Source of the DNA: Bradyrhizobium manausense
GTDB lineage: Bacteria; Pseudomonadota; Alphaproteobacteria; Rhizobiales; Xanthobacteraceae
DNA length: 64,000 bases
Direction: 5' to 3'
NCBI RefSeq assembly: GCF_018131105.1
Contig: NZ_JAFCJI010000001.1
Location: 2,604,001-2,668,000 of the forward strand
Shown here: piece by piece, positions 52,724-61,997 of the stretch
Layout of the letters: each line of letters opens with the position of its first letter
Numbering within the stretch: position 1 is the stretch's first letter
The notes under the pieces: generated by a model
The model's input: only the letters and a program-made list of their open reading frames with translations
Databases searched by the model: none
Told to the model about the DNA's origin: nothing
Position numbers and translations under genes: made by a program

Positions 52724-53686
52724 ATGATGGTATTTGGACTGATAGCCCTGATCGCCGGCGCTGCGTCGGCCCTGATGTTCGCCTCGATCGTGTCGGGCGC
52801 GCTGATCTCGCTCGTCCTGATTTGCCTTGCTCCGCTCCCCTTGATGCTCGCCGCGATCGCCTGGGGGCCGTTTTGCGGTGCGATTGGCGGTCTTGTCGCC
52901 ACGCTCTTGATCGGCGGTGCTCTCAGTCTGCCCCTTGCCCTCGGTTACGGTCTCGCGATCGCGTTGCCGGCCTGGTGGCTGGGCCATCTCGCCATGCTGG
53001 GAAGGCCTTTGGCTGCCGACATCGCGGGCACCGATGCGGATTCGGTGGAATGGTACCCGCTCGGGCGGATCCTGTTCTGGATTGCGGCGCTGGCGACGCT
53101 TCTGACCGCGGGATCGCTATTTTCGCTGGGAAGTGACGCATCGGCTATCAGCGACGCGCTGCACCGCGGCTTCGCCAAGGTTTTCTCGATGATGGGCGAC
53201 ACGACGGTCACGGAGAGCGATCCCCGCGTCGGCCTGATGGTGTCGGTCACGCCGGTTCTGCTTGCGGCCTCGCATATGACGACGCTGATCTTGAACCTCT
53301 GGCTGGCCGCCAGGGTCGCGGCTGTTTCAGGGCGACTGCACCGGCCCTGGCCGGAGCTCAGCAGCACGAGCTTGCCTCCGATGACCCTCGTGGTGCTCTG
53401 TGTCGCGCTTGCCTTCAGCTTCTTCGGCGGAATGACCGGCATTCTCGCCGTCGTCGTCACCACCGTTTTGATGATGGCCTATGCGCTGGTTGGCTTTGCC
53501 GTTCTGCACACCATCACGCGCGACCTCGCCAATCGGGCGTTCTGGCTCGCCAGCGCCTACGTCATCGTCTTCATGTTCAGCGTGAGCCTCATCCTGCTGA
53601 CCGTCCTCGGGCTCGCCGATGCCTTGTTCGGCGTCCGCGAGCGCTTCCTGCGCAACCGGCAACCGCCGCCATTGCCGACATCTTAA
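52724..53686 (+). CDS. DUF2232 multi-spanning membrane protein
   Basis: The 320-residue protein has about eight hydrophobic helices and few charged residues, typical of the DUF2232 family found between rpsR and rplI in alphaproteobacteria. Function unknown; related proteins resemble small-molecule transporters. The start has a second ATG 3 nt later. Its usual upstream partner rpsR is now 44 kb away, so it may depend on island DNA for transcription. Confidence 0.9.
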   Translation: MMVFGLIALIAGAASALMFASIVSGALISLVLICLAPLPLMLAAIAWGPFCGAIGGLVATLLIGGALSLPLALGYGLAIALPAWWLGHLAMLGRPLAADIAGTDADSVEWYPLGRILFWIAALATLLTAGSLFSLGSDASAISDALHRGFAKVFSMMGDTTVTESDPRVGLMVSVTPVLLAASHMTTLILNLWLAARVAAVSGRLHRPWPELSSTSLPPMTLVVLCVALAFSFFGGMTGILAVVVTTVLMMAYALVGFAVLHTITRDLANRAFWLASAYVIVFMFSVSLILLTVLGLADALFGVRERFLRNRQPPPLPTS

Positions 53687-53734
53687 GTCCAACCCGAAAT
53701 CTGAAAACCCAGAGCACTTCAAAGGAGAACGAAT

Positions 53735-54340
53735 ATGGAAGTCATTTTGCTGGAACGCGTGAGCAAGCTCGGCCAGATGGGCGAAGTCGTGAAGGTTCGC
53801 GACGGCTATGCCCGCAATTTCCTGCTCAAGCGCGGCAAGGCGCTGCGCGCCACCGCCGACAACCGCGCCAAGTACGACGGCATGAAGGCCGATCTCGAAG
53901 CTCGCAACCTGGCCTCGAAGGGCGAGGCGTCCAAGATCGCCGAGAAGATCGAGGGCAAGAACATCATCGTGATCCGTCAGGCGTCGGAAGCCGGTCAGCT
54001 GTTCGGTTCGGTCACCGTGCGCGACGTGGTCGCCGCCTTCGAGGCTGACGGCGTCGCCCTCGCGCGTCCGCAGGTGCAGCTCGACGCGCCGATCAAGACC
54101 ATCGGCAAGCACTCGATCACCGTCGCGGTTCACCCCGAGGTCGAGGTCGAGGTCACCGTCACGGTTGCGCGCAGCCAGGACGAGGCCGAGCGCATCAACC
54201 GTGGCGAGGACATCTCGACCCGCAACGAGGACCGCGACGCGGCCGCCGAGGCGATCGCCGCCGCCGGCGAATTCTTCGATCCGGAAGCCCAGCACGACGA
54301 CGTCGCGCCGGCTCCGGCTGCGGACGACACCGAGAAGTAA
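53735..54340 (+). CDS. rplI: 50S ribosomal protein bL9
   Basis: The 201-residue bL9 begins [21 protein letters not shown], the normal N-domain, followed by the long connecting helix and C-domain to about residue 150. An acidic alphaproteobacterial extension of about 50 residues ends in [17 protein letters not shown] precedes the ATG. It is separated by only 48 nt from DUF2232 and should share its transcript. Confidence 0.97.
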   Translation: MEVILLERVSKLGQMGEVVKVRDGYARNFLLKRGKALRATADNRAKYDGMKADLEARNLASKGEASKIAEKIEGKNIIVIRQASEAGQLFGSVTVRDVVAAFEADGVALARPQVQLDAPIKTIGKHSITVAVHPEVEVEVTVTVARSQDEAERINRGEDISTRNEDRDAAAEAIAAAGEFFDPEAQHDDVAPAPAADDTEK

Positions 54341-54363
54341 GCCTCGCATTTACGCAGGCTGCG

Positions 54364-54394
54364 AAGCCCGGCTGCCTCAGGCGGCCGGGCTTTT
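54364..54394 (+). terminator. Terminator of rplI (overlaps the convergent gene end)
   Basis: A 9-bp stem AAGCCCGGC/GCCGGGCTT (54364-54372 and 54384-54392) is followed by TTTT. The stop codon of the convergent thioesterase gene lies in the loop, so the hairpin may serve both directions. Confidence 0.75.
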
Positions 54395-54847
54395 CGTTCT
54401 TGCGGACACGTCTTCGTTCAGCATCGCGATCGAGGCGAGCGCGGTGGCCGTATGCTTCTCGACGCCGTCGCTGACGCAGAACACATCGGCCGCAACCACG
54501 GACACCTGGCGGCCCGGCTTGATCACCCTCGCACGGCAGATCAGTTTGTCGCCGACCGCCGGTGACAGCAGATTGAGCTTGTATTCCGCCGTCAGCGCCG
54601 GCTGACCGCGCGAGGTCGCCGCCGCAATGGTCGTGGCGTTGTCGACCAGGAAAGCGGTGACGCCGCCATGGAAGAAGCCATGCTGCTGCAACAGCTCCGG
54701 CCGGCGCTCGACCGCAATCGTGCAATTGCCCCGCGATATCTCGGAGAGTTCGGCACCGACCAGGTTCATAAAGCCCTGGCGGGCGACATTGGCCTGAATG
54801 CGCTCGGCGATCGGCGTGAAGTCGGGATCGGCTTCGTTGCTCATCAT
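54377..54847 (-). CDS. PaaI-type hotdog thioesterase
   Basis: The 156-residue hotdog-fold protein probably hydrolyses acyl- or aryl-CoA. The key HGFFHGGVTAFLVDNATT segment (active-site region) and SPAVGDKLICRARVIKPGRQ match the PaaI group. It overlaps the TetR stop by 4 nt (ATGA) and is therefore coregulated with it. Substrate unknown. Confidence 0.85.
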   Translation of the reverse strand: MMSNEADPDFTPIAERIQANVARQGFMNLVGAELSEISRGNCTIAVERRPELLQQHGFFHGGVTAFLVDNATTIAAATSRGQPALTAEYKLNLLSPAVGDKLICRARVIKPGRQVSVVAADVFCVSDGVEKHTATALASIAMLNEDVSARTKSPAA

Positions 54848-55452
54848 GCCACTCCTTCCCTGTTGTTGGCACGTCCGGGCGGCACCAGCGCGCGGATGGC
54901 ACAGGCGATCAATGTGTCGGCCTCCCCGCGCGGATCGGCGCGATCCCGCCCGGAGAGAAAGGCGCGGCAGAAGATCTGCGCCGGCCCGATCAACTGACTG
55001 ACGAACATCACCGGCGTCATCGGCCACAGTTCGCCGCGCGCGACCAGCGGCGCGCGCCAACGCTCCACGCCTTCAGCGAGCCGCGCGTTCTGCGCGCGCT
55101 GCGCTTCGCGGACGTCCTCACCCCATTCGTTGCGTGAGATCTCGAACAGATACCGCGCCTCGCGGCGGCTCAGTACGACCCAGTCGAGATGGGCGCGGAT
55201 CAGGCGATCGATGCCCTGCTTTGCATCCGGCGCCGGATCGAGCGCAGCAAGCATGGCGGCGTGATAGTGCCGCAGCACCTCCAGGAATAACGCGCCGGCG
55301 AGCTCCTTCTTGGAGCCGAACGCATGAAAGAAGCTGCCGTTGGAGGCACGGGCCTTGGCGCGGATCGCGGCCACCGTCGCGCCCTCGAAGCCCGACCGGT
55401 CGAACACCGCGAGCCCCGCAGCCAATAGATCCTCGCGCACGCCTGAAGACAT
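54844..55452 (-). CDS. TetR family transcriptional regulator (of the thioesterase)
   Basis: The 202-residue protein has a TetR DNA-binding domain at about 5-52 (GATVAAIRAKARASNGSFFHAFGSKKEL) and a helical ligand domain. It leads an operon with the thioesterase. Two perfect palindromes immediately upstream are probable operators, so it likely represses itself and the thioesterase until an acyl-CoA-type ligand binds. Confidence 0.88.
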   Translation of the reverse strand: MSSGVREDLLAAGLAVFDRSGFEGATVAAIRAKARASNGSFFHAFGSKKELAGALFLEVLRHYHAAMLAALDPAPDAKQGIDRLIRAHLDWVVLSRREARYLFEISRNEWGEDVREAQRAQNARLAEGVERWRAPLVARGELWPMTPVMFVSQLIGPAQIFCRAFLSGRDRADPRGEADTLIACAIRALVPPGRANNREGVA

Positions 55453-55462
55453 CGTCAGCTCC

Positions 55463-55490
55463 TAGAGTATTACTCTAGAGCAATGCTCTA
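55463..55490. promoter_or_regulatory. Double palindromic TetR operator
   Basis: TAGAGTATTACTCTA (55463-55477) and TAGAGCAATGCTCTA (55476-55490) are two perfect 7+1+7 inverted repeats sharing two bases, starting 11 nt before the TetR start. The tandem arrangement suggests binding of two TetR dimers on one DNA segment. Confidence 0.7.
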
Positions 55491-55555
55491 ATGGCGGTCA
55501 ACACGAGAGAAGGCCGCGCTGGGCGCGGCCTTCCGAGATCAAGGGGATGATCGGC

Positions 55556-56602
55556 TTATCGCGAGATCGGCGGCGCCGGCGGACCAGAAGACTCGGCAGG
55601 TGCAGGCGATGGAGCCGCGGCGGGTGCGGACGGCGCCGGCTCCGCCGGCTTGGCTGCCGGTTCGGCGCTGGGCGCGGGCTCGGCCGGCTTTGAGACGGCG
55701 GCTTCCGCAGGCTTGGGCGCAGCCGGTTCAGCCGGCTTGTCAGGAGCCGCCGGCGGGGCTGGGGTCACCTGCGGCACCGGATCGGCGCGCAGGGCCGGCG
55801 TCTCGCTGCTGCTCGGCTGGACCTTGGCGCTCTCCGGTTTGGCTTCGGCCGGCTTGGCGCTCTCAGGCTTGGACTCGTCGCGACCGGATTCGACCTTGGC
55901 GTTCTCGTTCTTCGGTTCAGCCTTCGGCTCGGTTTTCGGCTCGGACTTGGGCTCAGTCTTGGAGTCGACCTTGGGCTCAACCTTCGGCGCGGCTGTATCG
56001 TCCGTCTCCGGCTTGCCGCGCTTGCTCATGCGCTTACCCTTGCCCTTGCGACCCTCAGGCGGTTGCTCTGTGGCGGCCTCAGGCTTGGTACCTTCCTTTG
56101 CACCTTCCTTGGCCCCTTCCTCGCTCGTCCGCGCCGCGCGCTTCTGACGGCCCTCAGGCGCCGGGCTCGCGGCGCCCTCGCCCTCCGGCTTCGCGGTCTC
56201 CTGCGAGCGCTGGCGGCGCCCCTGATGCTCAGGCGACTGCCCAGGGTTCGTGTTGGCGTCCTTCTCCCTGGCGCCGTCCTTCTTGTCCTTGCCGTCCTTG
56301 CCGCCGTCCCTGGACTGGTAGCGGGCGTCGGTGGCACCGTTGGAGATGAGGTAGGAAGCCAGCACGCCGGCCATGTCGGGGCTGGTGGTGTAGTGCTGGC
56401 GCAGGAAGCCCGGCAGCGAGCCCGGCGCCACCGTCTTCAACAGTCCTCGCGGGCTCTTGTGGCAGGCATTGCAGGTCTGCGCGAAGATCTGGGATGGGGC
56501 CTTGCCGGCCTCGAGGTTCGTCGCCTGCGCCAGAACGGCATCGGCGGCGCCGAAGCCAATCAAAAATAGCACCGTGGCGAGACTGATCGCTCGGCTCGAC
56601 AT
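55556..56602 (-). CDS. Cytochrome-c-like protein with long low-complexity tail
   Basis: The protein of about 348 residues has a signal peptide (MSSRAISLATVLFLIGFGAA), a short heme-binding region with a single CNACH site, and GSLPGFLRQHYTTSPDMAGVLASYL. About 250 residues of Lys/Glu/Pro/Ala repeats follow (PKSEPKTEPK type, then PAEPAP type). The heme domain is only about 90 residues and I see no clear distal Met ligand except DMAG. The start could also be 56617. The tail may bind cell wall or span the periplasm. Confidence 0.7.
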   Translation of the reverse strand: MSSRAISLATVLFLIGFGAADAVLAQATNLEAGKAPSQIFAQTCNACHKSPRGLLKTVAPGSLPGFLRQHYTTSPDMAGVLASYLISNGATDARYQSRDGGKDGKDKKDGAREKDANTNPGQSPEHQGRRQRSQETAKPEGEGAASPAPEGRQKRAARTSEEGAKEGAKEGTKPEAATEQPPEGRKGKGKRMSKRGKPETDDTAAPKVEPKVDSKTEPKSEPKTEPKAEPKNENAKVESGRDESKPESAKPAEAKPESAKVQPSSSETPALRADPVPQVTPAPPAAPDKPAEPAAPKPAEAAVSKPAEPAPSAEPAAKPAEPAPSAPAAAPSPAPAESSGPPAPPISR

Positions 56603-56874
56603 TCCCATCATCTCCATGAAATCCGACAGATACAGCCGGCATCGGGCGCGGCGGCGGTCACCTTTTAGCCGATTGCGGCGCGAATGGAAGCGCACTCATC
56701 AAGCATGTGAACACGCGATTTTCGAATATCGGCTTTGAACACAACGCAATAGCGGGGTGGGAATAGGCTGCCTAGATTTACATGCGAACGCATTGGAACC
56801 AATATATCTTCCGGGCGTCGGTGTGATGGCCGGGTAGTCGCATCTTTTCGGGTTCGCTCGAGAGGTTGGTGCCT

Positions 56875-58125
56875 ATGGACCGCTTGTTGCGTAAGTTCTT
56901 GTCCCAATTCATCCGCCGCGGTTCGATGACGATGACCACGGCGGGTGGCATGACATTCACCGTCGGTGACGGCTCCGGTGAGCCGGTCGAAGTTCGCTTC
57001 ACCACCGCCGACGCCCAACGAAAAATCCTCGTCAACCCCGAGCTCGGACTTGGCGAGGCCTATATGAACGGCGAGTTCGTCGTCGAGCGCGGCAGCATTG
57101 CCGATGCCCTCGCGATCCTGCTCGATCAATCCGACCTGTTGCCGCAATGGGCAAAGCCCTGGTGGCACCTGCGCTATCTCACGCGGCATTTGAGGCAGTT
57201 CAATCCACGGACACGCTCGCGCAGCAATGTCGCGCATCACTATGATCTCGACGCGCGGCTCTATTCGCTCTTCCTTGATGCCGACAAGCAATATAGCTGC
57301 GCCTATTTCGAGACGCCGGACGCCACGCTCGACGACGCGCAGCTCGCCAAGAAGCGGCACGTCACGGCGAAGCTGCTGGTCAAGCGCGGCCAGCGCGTGC
57401 TCGATATCGGCTCAGGCTGGGGCGGGCTCGGCCTCTATCTCGCCGAGACCGCCGGCGCCGATGTCACCGGCGTGACGCTGTCGACGGAACAGTTGCAGAT
57501 CGCAAACGCGCGCGCCGCCGAAAAGGGGCTGACGCGACAGGCGCGGTTTCTGCTGCAGGACTATCGCGACATCGAGGGGCCATTCGACCGCATCGTCTCG
57601 GTCGGGATGTTCGAACATGTCGGAGCACAGTTCTACGGCACGTATTTCAAGCGCTGCGCCGAGCTGCTGAGCGAGGATGGCGTGATGCTGCTGCATTCGA
57701 TCGGCCGCTCGCAGGGCCCGGATTCGACCAATCCGTGGATCGCCAAATACATCTTCCCCGGCGGCTACATACCGTCGCTGTCGGAGGCGCTGCCTGCGAT
57801 CGAGGACGCCGGTCTCCTGGTCTGCGACATCGAGATCCTGCGCCTGCATTATGCCGAGACGTTGAAGGCCTGGCGGGAACGCTTCATGGCGCGGCGCGAG
57901 GAGGCCGTGCAGCTCTATGACGAGCGGTTCGCGCTGATGTGGGAATTCTATCTCGCGGCCTGCGAGATGACCTTCCGCAAGCAGGGCATGATGAACTTCC
58001 AGATCCAGCTCACCAAGCGCCAGGGCGTGGTGCCGATAACCCGCGACTATATCGCGCATGAGGAAGCCCGACTGCGCGCGCTGGAGGGCGGCGCGAGGCC
58101 GAAACTGAAGCTTGCCGGTGAATAG
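56875..58125 (+). CDS. cfa: Cyclopropane-fatty-acyl-phospholipid synthase
   Basis: The 416-residue enzyme transfers a methylene from SAM to cis double bonds of membrane phospholipids. It has an N-terminal lipid-binding domain, then the SAM motif VLDIGSGWGGLGLYLAE, VSVGMFEHVG, and a C-terminal MWEFYLAACEMTFRKQGMMNFQIQL motif typical of the family. A GTG 9 nt upstream is an alternative start. It fits the lipid-modifying theme of the desaturase at the other end of the window. Confidence 0.92.
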   Translation: MDRLLRKFLSQFIRRGSMTMTTAGGMTFTVGDGSGEPVEVRFTTADAQRKILVNPELGLGEAYMNGEFVVERGSIADALAILLDQSDLLPQWAKPWWHLRYLTRHLRQFNPRTRSRSNVAHHYDLDARLYSLFLDADKQYSCAYFETPDATLDDAQLAKKRHVTAKLLVKRGQRVLDIGSGWGGLGLYLAETAGADVTGVTLSTEQLQIANARAAEKGLTRQARFLLQDYRDIEGPFDRIVSVGMFEHVGAQFYGTYFKRCAELLSEDGVMLLHSIGRSQGPDSTNPWIAKYIFPGGYIPSLSEALPAIEDAGLLVCDIEILRLHYAETLKAWRERFMARREEAVQLYDERFALMWEFYLAACEMTFRKQGMMNFQIQLTKRQGVVPITRDYIAHEEARLRALEGGARPKLKLAGE

Positions 58126-58475
58126 GATCTAATGACGCAGGGTGGATATCTGGGAAGAACGGTAAGAGGCCGTTAATGCGAGCTGCGCCCTCAATTCCAC
58201 GAGGACCTCGGGTGCGACCGGCTGGCGCCGGATTTCGGGCTGCTCGGCGTGCTGCATGGCCGCGATCAGCCCGGACAGCCAAAGCCGGCTACCCGCCTCG
58301 CTTCGCCAATTCTGGTGCCGCCGTTCTGGCCGCATCGCTTGCCTCGTTCCCTGTTGGCGGGTTGCGGGAGACAATTCCCTGCCCGCCTGCCTGTTCCGGT
58401 CTTACCCCCGAAAGAATCCGGGGAGATGTGATCTAGTTCACATTCCTCTCGACGGCGCTGCCCTAGACCGTCGCC
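58126..58475. other. Intergenic region after cfa
   Basis: There is no convincing gene in about 350 nt. It probably includes the cfa 3' end and the promoter for the small membrane protein at 58476. Confidence 0.35.
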
Positions 58476-58595
58476 ATGAGCAAAGAGACCCAAACCTCCT
58501 TCGACGTGCAGGACGACCTCCGCACCGATTACGCCCTGATCGCCACCGGCGTCGGCGCGGCTCTGGTTGCGCTGGTCTACCTCCTGCTGGTCTGA
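58476..58595 (+). CDS. 39-residue membrane protein
   Basis: The short frame MSKETQTSFDVQDDLRTDYA continues into a hydrophobic helix (ATGVGAALVALVYLLLV) at the C-terminus. The polar start followed by a single membrane helix looks like a genuine small protein and, as far as I recall, recurs in Bradyrhizobium. It is too short for most gene callers. Confidence 0.5.
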   Translation: MSKETQTSFDVQDDLRTDYALIATGVGAALVALVYLLLV

Positions 58596-58881
58596 ACCCG
58601 TCCGGGAAGCGCCAGCGCGCCATTTCGCGCGCCTTCAAATACGTCTGCATTCAATTCATTAGGTTCATCGTTTCGGGATTTTTCCGTGGCGTGATCGCGG
58701 CCACTTCCGGTCCGCTCCCGAGTTCCGCAAAAATCCGTCAAGCGCGCCGCATGCTGCGGCTGCTAATCATCCACCGCTTTTAAGATCGGTTGATAGCGGC
58801 GAGCTTTTGCTTCCGCTTTGGCTTGAGGCGGCGCTTTATCCCGGCCCCGCATCCGCCGTAGAAAATTGCTATCGCTCGACC

Positions 58882-60390
58882 ATGGCCCTGACTGATTCGA
58901 ACGTCCTCAAACTCGCGCCGGAGCCGGGAACCCCCGCCTATCGCAGCGCGCCGCACAATATCGAGGCCGAACAGAGCCTTCTGGGCGCGATCCTGGTCAA
59001 CAACGACGCGTTCTACCGTGTCTCCGACTTCCTGGAGCCGAAGCATTATTTCGAGCCGCTGCACCAGACGATCTATGAGACCGCCGGCAGCCTGATCCGG
59101 ATGGGCAAGATCGCCACGCCCGTGACGCTGAAGACGTTCCTGCCCGCCGATACCGATGTCGGCGGCATGACCATCGGCCAATATCTGGCGCGGCTCGCGG
59201 CCGAAGCGACCACCATCATCAACGCCCAGGACTATGGCCGCACCATCTACGATCTCGCGCTGCGTCGTGACCTGATCGGCATCGGCGAGGACATGGTCAA
59301 TGTCGCCTATGACGCCCCGGTCGACTTTGCGCCGCGGGCGCAGATCGAGGACGCGGAGCGCCGGCTCTACGAACTCGCCGAATCCGGCCGCTATGACGGC
59401 GGCTTCCAGAAATTCTCACAAGCGTTGGCTGTTGCGGTCGATCTCGCGGCAAAGGCGTTCCAACGCGACGGAAAGCTGTCGGGCATCTCGACGGGCATGC
59501 GCGACCTCGACACCAAGATGGGCGGCCTGCAGCATTCCGACCTCATCATCGTGGCTGGCCGCCCGGGCATGGGCAAGACGTCGCTGGCGACCAACATCGC
59601 CTACAATGTCGCCAAGGCCTATGTCGGCGAACTCCAGGCCGACGGCACCATGAAGGCCGCCAATGGCGGCGTGATCGGCTTCTTCTCCTGCGAAATGTCG
59701 GCCGACCAGCTCGCCACGCGTATCGTGGCCGAGCGCACCGGCGTTCCCTCTTCCCACATCCGCCGCGGCGGCATCACGGAGAACGATTTCGACAAGATCC
59801 GGGAGGTCTCGATCGAGCTGCAATCGCTGCCGTTCTATGTCGACGCGACCGGTGGCCTGTCGATCGCGCAATTGATGGCACGCGCCCGCCGGCTGAAGCG
59901 CCAGAAGGGCCTCGATCTCCTCGTGATCGACTACATCCAACTGCTGTCCGGCTCCGGCAAGCGGAGTGACAACCGCGTGCAGGAAATCACCGAGATCACG
60001 ACCAGTCTGAAGGCGCTCGCCAAGGAGCTCAGCGTTCCGATCATCGCGCTGTCCCAGCTCTCACGCCAGGTCGAATCCCGCGACGACAAACGGCCGCAGC
60101 TCTCAGACTTGCGTGAATCCGGATCAATCGAGCAGGACGCCGACGTGGTGCTGTTCGTTTACCGCGAGGAATATTACCTCGCGATGAAGGAGCCCCGCCC
60201 GGGCACGCCTGAACACGAGAAGTGGCAGCTTGACATGAGCCTTGCGCACGGAAAAGCCGAGGTCATCATCGGCAAGCAGCGCCATGGCCCGACCGGCACC
60301 GTCGATCTGGCGTTCGAAGCCTCGATCACGCGGTTCGGCGACCTCGCGCCTGACAGTCAGCTGCCGGCGCGCGGCGGTAACGACTACTGA
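58882..60390 (+). CDS. dnaB: Replicative DNA helicase DnaB
   Basis: The 502-residue hexameric 5'-3' helicase drives the chromosomal replication fork. An N-terminal primase-binding domain (about 20-130) is followed by a RecA-like motor with Walker A GRPGMGKTS at 226-234, Walker B LLVIDYIQLL and the arginine-bearing SRQVESRDDKRPQLSDLRESG. The start is set at MALTDSNVLKLAPEPG. The usual alphaproteobacterial order rplI...dnaB-alr holds. Confidence 0.96.
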   Translation: MALTDSNVLKLAPEPGTPAYRSAPHNIEAEQSLLGAILVNNDAFYRVSDFLEPKHYFEPLHQTIYETAGSLIRMGKIATPVTLKTFLPADTDVGGMTIGQYLARLAAEATTIINAQDYGRTIYDLALRRDLIGIGEDMVNVAYDAPVDFAPRAQIEDAERRLYELAESGRYDGGFQKFSQALAVAVDLAAKAFQRDGKLSGISTGMRDLDTKMGGLQHSDLIIVAGRPGMGKTSLATNIAYNVAKAYVGELQADGTMKAANGGVIGFFSCEMSADQLATRIVAERTGVPSSHIRRGGITENDFDKIREVSIELQSLPFYVDATGGLSIAQLMARARRLKRQKGLDLLVIDYIQLLSGSGKRSDNRVQEITEITTSLKALAKELSVPIIALSQLSRQVESRDDKRPQLSDLRESGSIEQDADVVLFVYREEYYLAMKEPRPGTPEHEKWQLDMSLAHGKAEVIIGKQRHGPTGTVDLAFEASITRFGDLAPDSQLPARGGNDY

Positions 60391-60448
60391 GTTCCTTGAA
60401 CCGGCAGAGTTCCTTGAACAATATCTGCCTCTTGCGTAAAACGGCGCC

Positions 60449-61732
60449 ATGACAATGGCGTCCGAGCCGAACATGATCCCGCAATCCGGCCTCCTCTCCG
60501 CGGAGGCCAATCAGGCTGCCGCGCTCGCTGCCTTCGGCGGCGTGCTCACCGTCGATCTCGATGCCATCATCGCCAACTGGCGCAAGCTTGAGAAAACCGC
60601 TGTGCCGGCCGAATGCTCGGCGGTGATCAAGGCCGACGCCTACGGTTGCGGCACCGCGCAGGTCGCGCAGGCCCTGAACAAGGCTGGCTGCAAGACCTTC
60701 TTCGTCGCCACCATCGAGGAAGCGCGCGCCGCCCGCGCGGCGGTGCCGGACGCCGCGATCTACGTGCTCGGCGGCTATTTTCAAAACACCGGCGAGCACT
60801 ACGCCAGGATCAATTGCCGCCCCGTGATCGGCGACCTCAACGAACTCGCCGAATGGGACGTGTTCTGCCGCCGTACCGGATGGTCCGGCGGCGCGGCTAT
60901 TCATATCGACACCGGCATGAACCGGCTCGGGCTGACGTTGTCGGAAGCGCAGGCCATCATCCCGCGCATCAATGCCGGCGATCACGGCATCACGCTGGTG
61001 ATGAGCCATCTCGTTTCGGCCGAGCAGCTCAACAGCTCCGTCAACGCCAAGCAGCTCGCGGCTTTCCGCGGCATCGCCAGCGAATTCTCCGGCGTGCCGG
61101 CGGCGCTCGCGAATTCCTCGGGCATTTTCCTCGGCGCACCCTTCCAGTTCGACCTGGTGCGGCCGGGCGCCGCGCTCTACGGCGTCAATCCGACGCCGGA
61201 GGCCGACAATCCGATGCAGCCAGTGGTCGACCTCAAGGCGCGCATTGTGCAGATCCGCGCCATCGAGCGCGGCGAGAGCGTCGGCTACGGCGGCACCTGG
61301 ACCGCGCGACGACCGACCAAACTCGCGATCATCGCGGTCGGCTACGCCGACGGCTATTTCCGCGCCGCCAGCTCGAATGACGGCACGCGCGGCGCCGAGG
61401 TCATCGTCGCCGGCAAGCGCTGCCCGGTCGCGGGCCGCGTCTCCATGGATTTGATCGCGATCGACATCACCGATCTGCCGCCGAACACGGTTCGGCGCGG
61501 CCACATGGTGACGCTGCTCGGCGAGGGCATCACTGTCGACGAGCTCGCGCATCATTTCGGCACGATCGGCTATGAAGTGCTGACCAGCCTCGGGCATCGC
61601 TACGCCCGCGTCTACAAGGGCGGCCACGTGGTCGAGCCACTGGTGAAACCAGAGCCCGTGCAGGTCGGCGAAGCGCCGCCCTCCCCGCCACCGCTCGAGC
61701 AGCCGGCGGCTCCGCCGCCGCTGCCGGGCTGA
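60449..61732 (+). CDS. alr: Alanine racemase
   Basis: The 427-residue PLP enzyme makes D-alanine for peptidoglycan. PLP lysine K61 lies in VIKADAYGCG, the catalytic Tyr in SVGYGGTW, and GRVSMDLIAIDI is near the substrate site. An N-terminal extension of about 30 residues and a Pro-rich C-terminal tail are additions to the usual core. It follows dnaB by 58 nt and may share a transcript. Confidence 0.96.
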   Translation: MTMASEPNMIPQSGLLSAEANQAAALAAFGGVLTVDLDAIIANWRKLEKTAVPAECSAVIKADAYGCGTAQVAQALNKAGCKTFFVATIEEARAARAAVPDAAIYVLGGYFQNTGEHYARINCRPVIGDLNELAEWDVFCRRTGWSGGAAIHIDTGMNRLGLTLSEAQAIIPRINAGDHGITLVMSHLVSAEQLNSSVNAKQLAAFRGIASEFSGVPAALANSSGIFLGAPFQFDLVRPGAALYGVNPTPEADNPMQPVVDLKARIVQIRAIERGESVGYGGTWTARRPTKLAIIAVGYADGYFRAASSNDGTRGAEVIVAGKRCPVAGRVSMDLIAIDITDLPPNTVRRGHMVTLLGEGITVDELAHHFGTIGYEVLTSLGHRYARVYKGGHVVEPLVKPEPVQVGEAPPSPPPLEQPAAPPPLPG

Positions 61733-61739
61733 GTGTCTC

Positions 61740-61958
61740 TTACTTCTTACGGCTATCCAGCGCGGCCTTGCAGGTTGCGCTGAGCTGGTCGCGTTTGGCG
61801 TTGAGGCAAGCGATGACTTTGCCGCCGCCGGGCGCGATGCCGGTGCAGAATTTGTCGTAATCCGCCTTGCACGCACCGCGCGGATCGACCGATTGTGCCG
61901 AAGCGGCTCCGGAAAACGCGACGACGAGCGCAAGAACGGCAAAGCTCAATTTGGACAT
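61740..61958 (-). CDS. Small secreted cysteine-containing protein
   Basis: The 72-residue protein has a signal peptide (MSKLSFAVLALVVAFSGAASA) and four cysteines (GACKADYDKFC ... IACLNAKRDQLSATC), matching the cysteine-rich repeat proteins of the alphaproteobacterial periplasm. GGAG lies 6 nt before the start. It is convergent with alr, with stops 7 nt apart. Confidence 0.75.
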   Translation of the reverse strand: MSKLSFAVLALVVAFSGAASAQSVDPRGACKADYDKFCTGIAPGGGKVIACLNAKRDQLSATCKAALDSRKK

Positions 61959-61997
61959 TGTATCTCCGGTATGGGCGGCAAGAGCGGGTAGCTCTAC

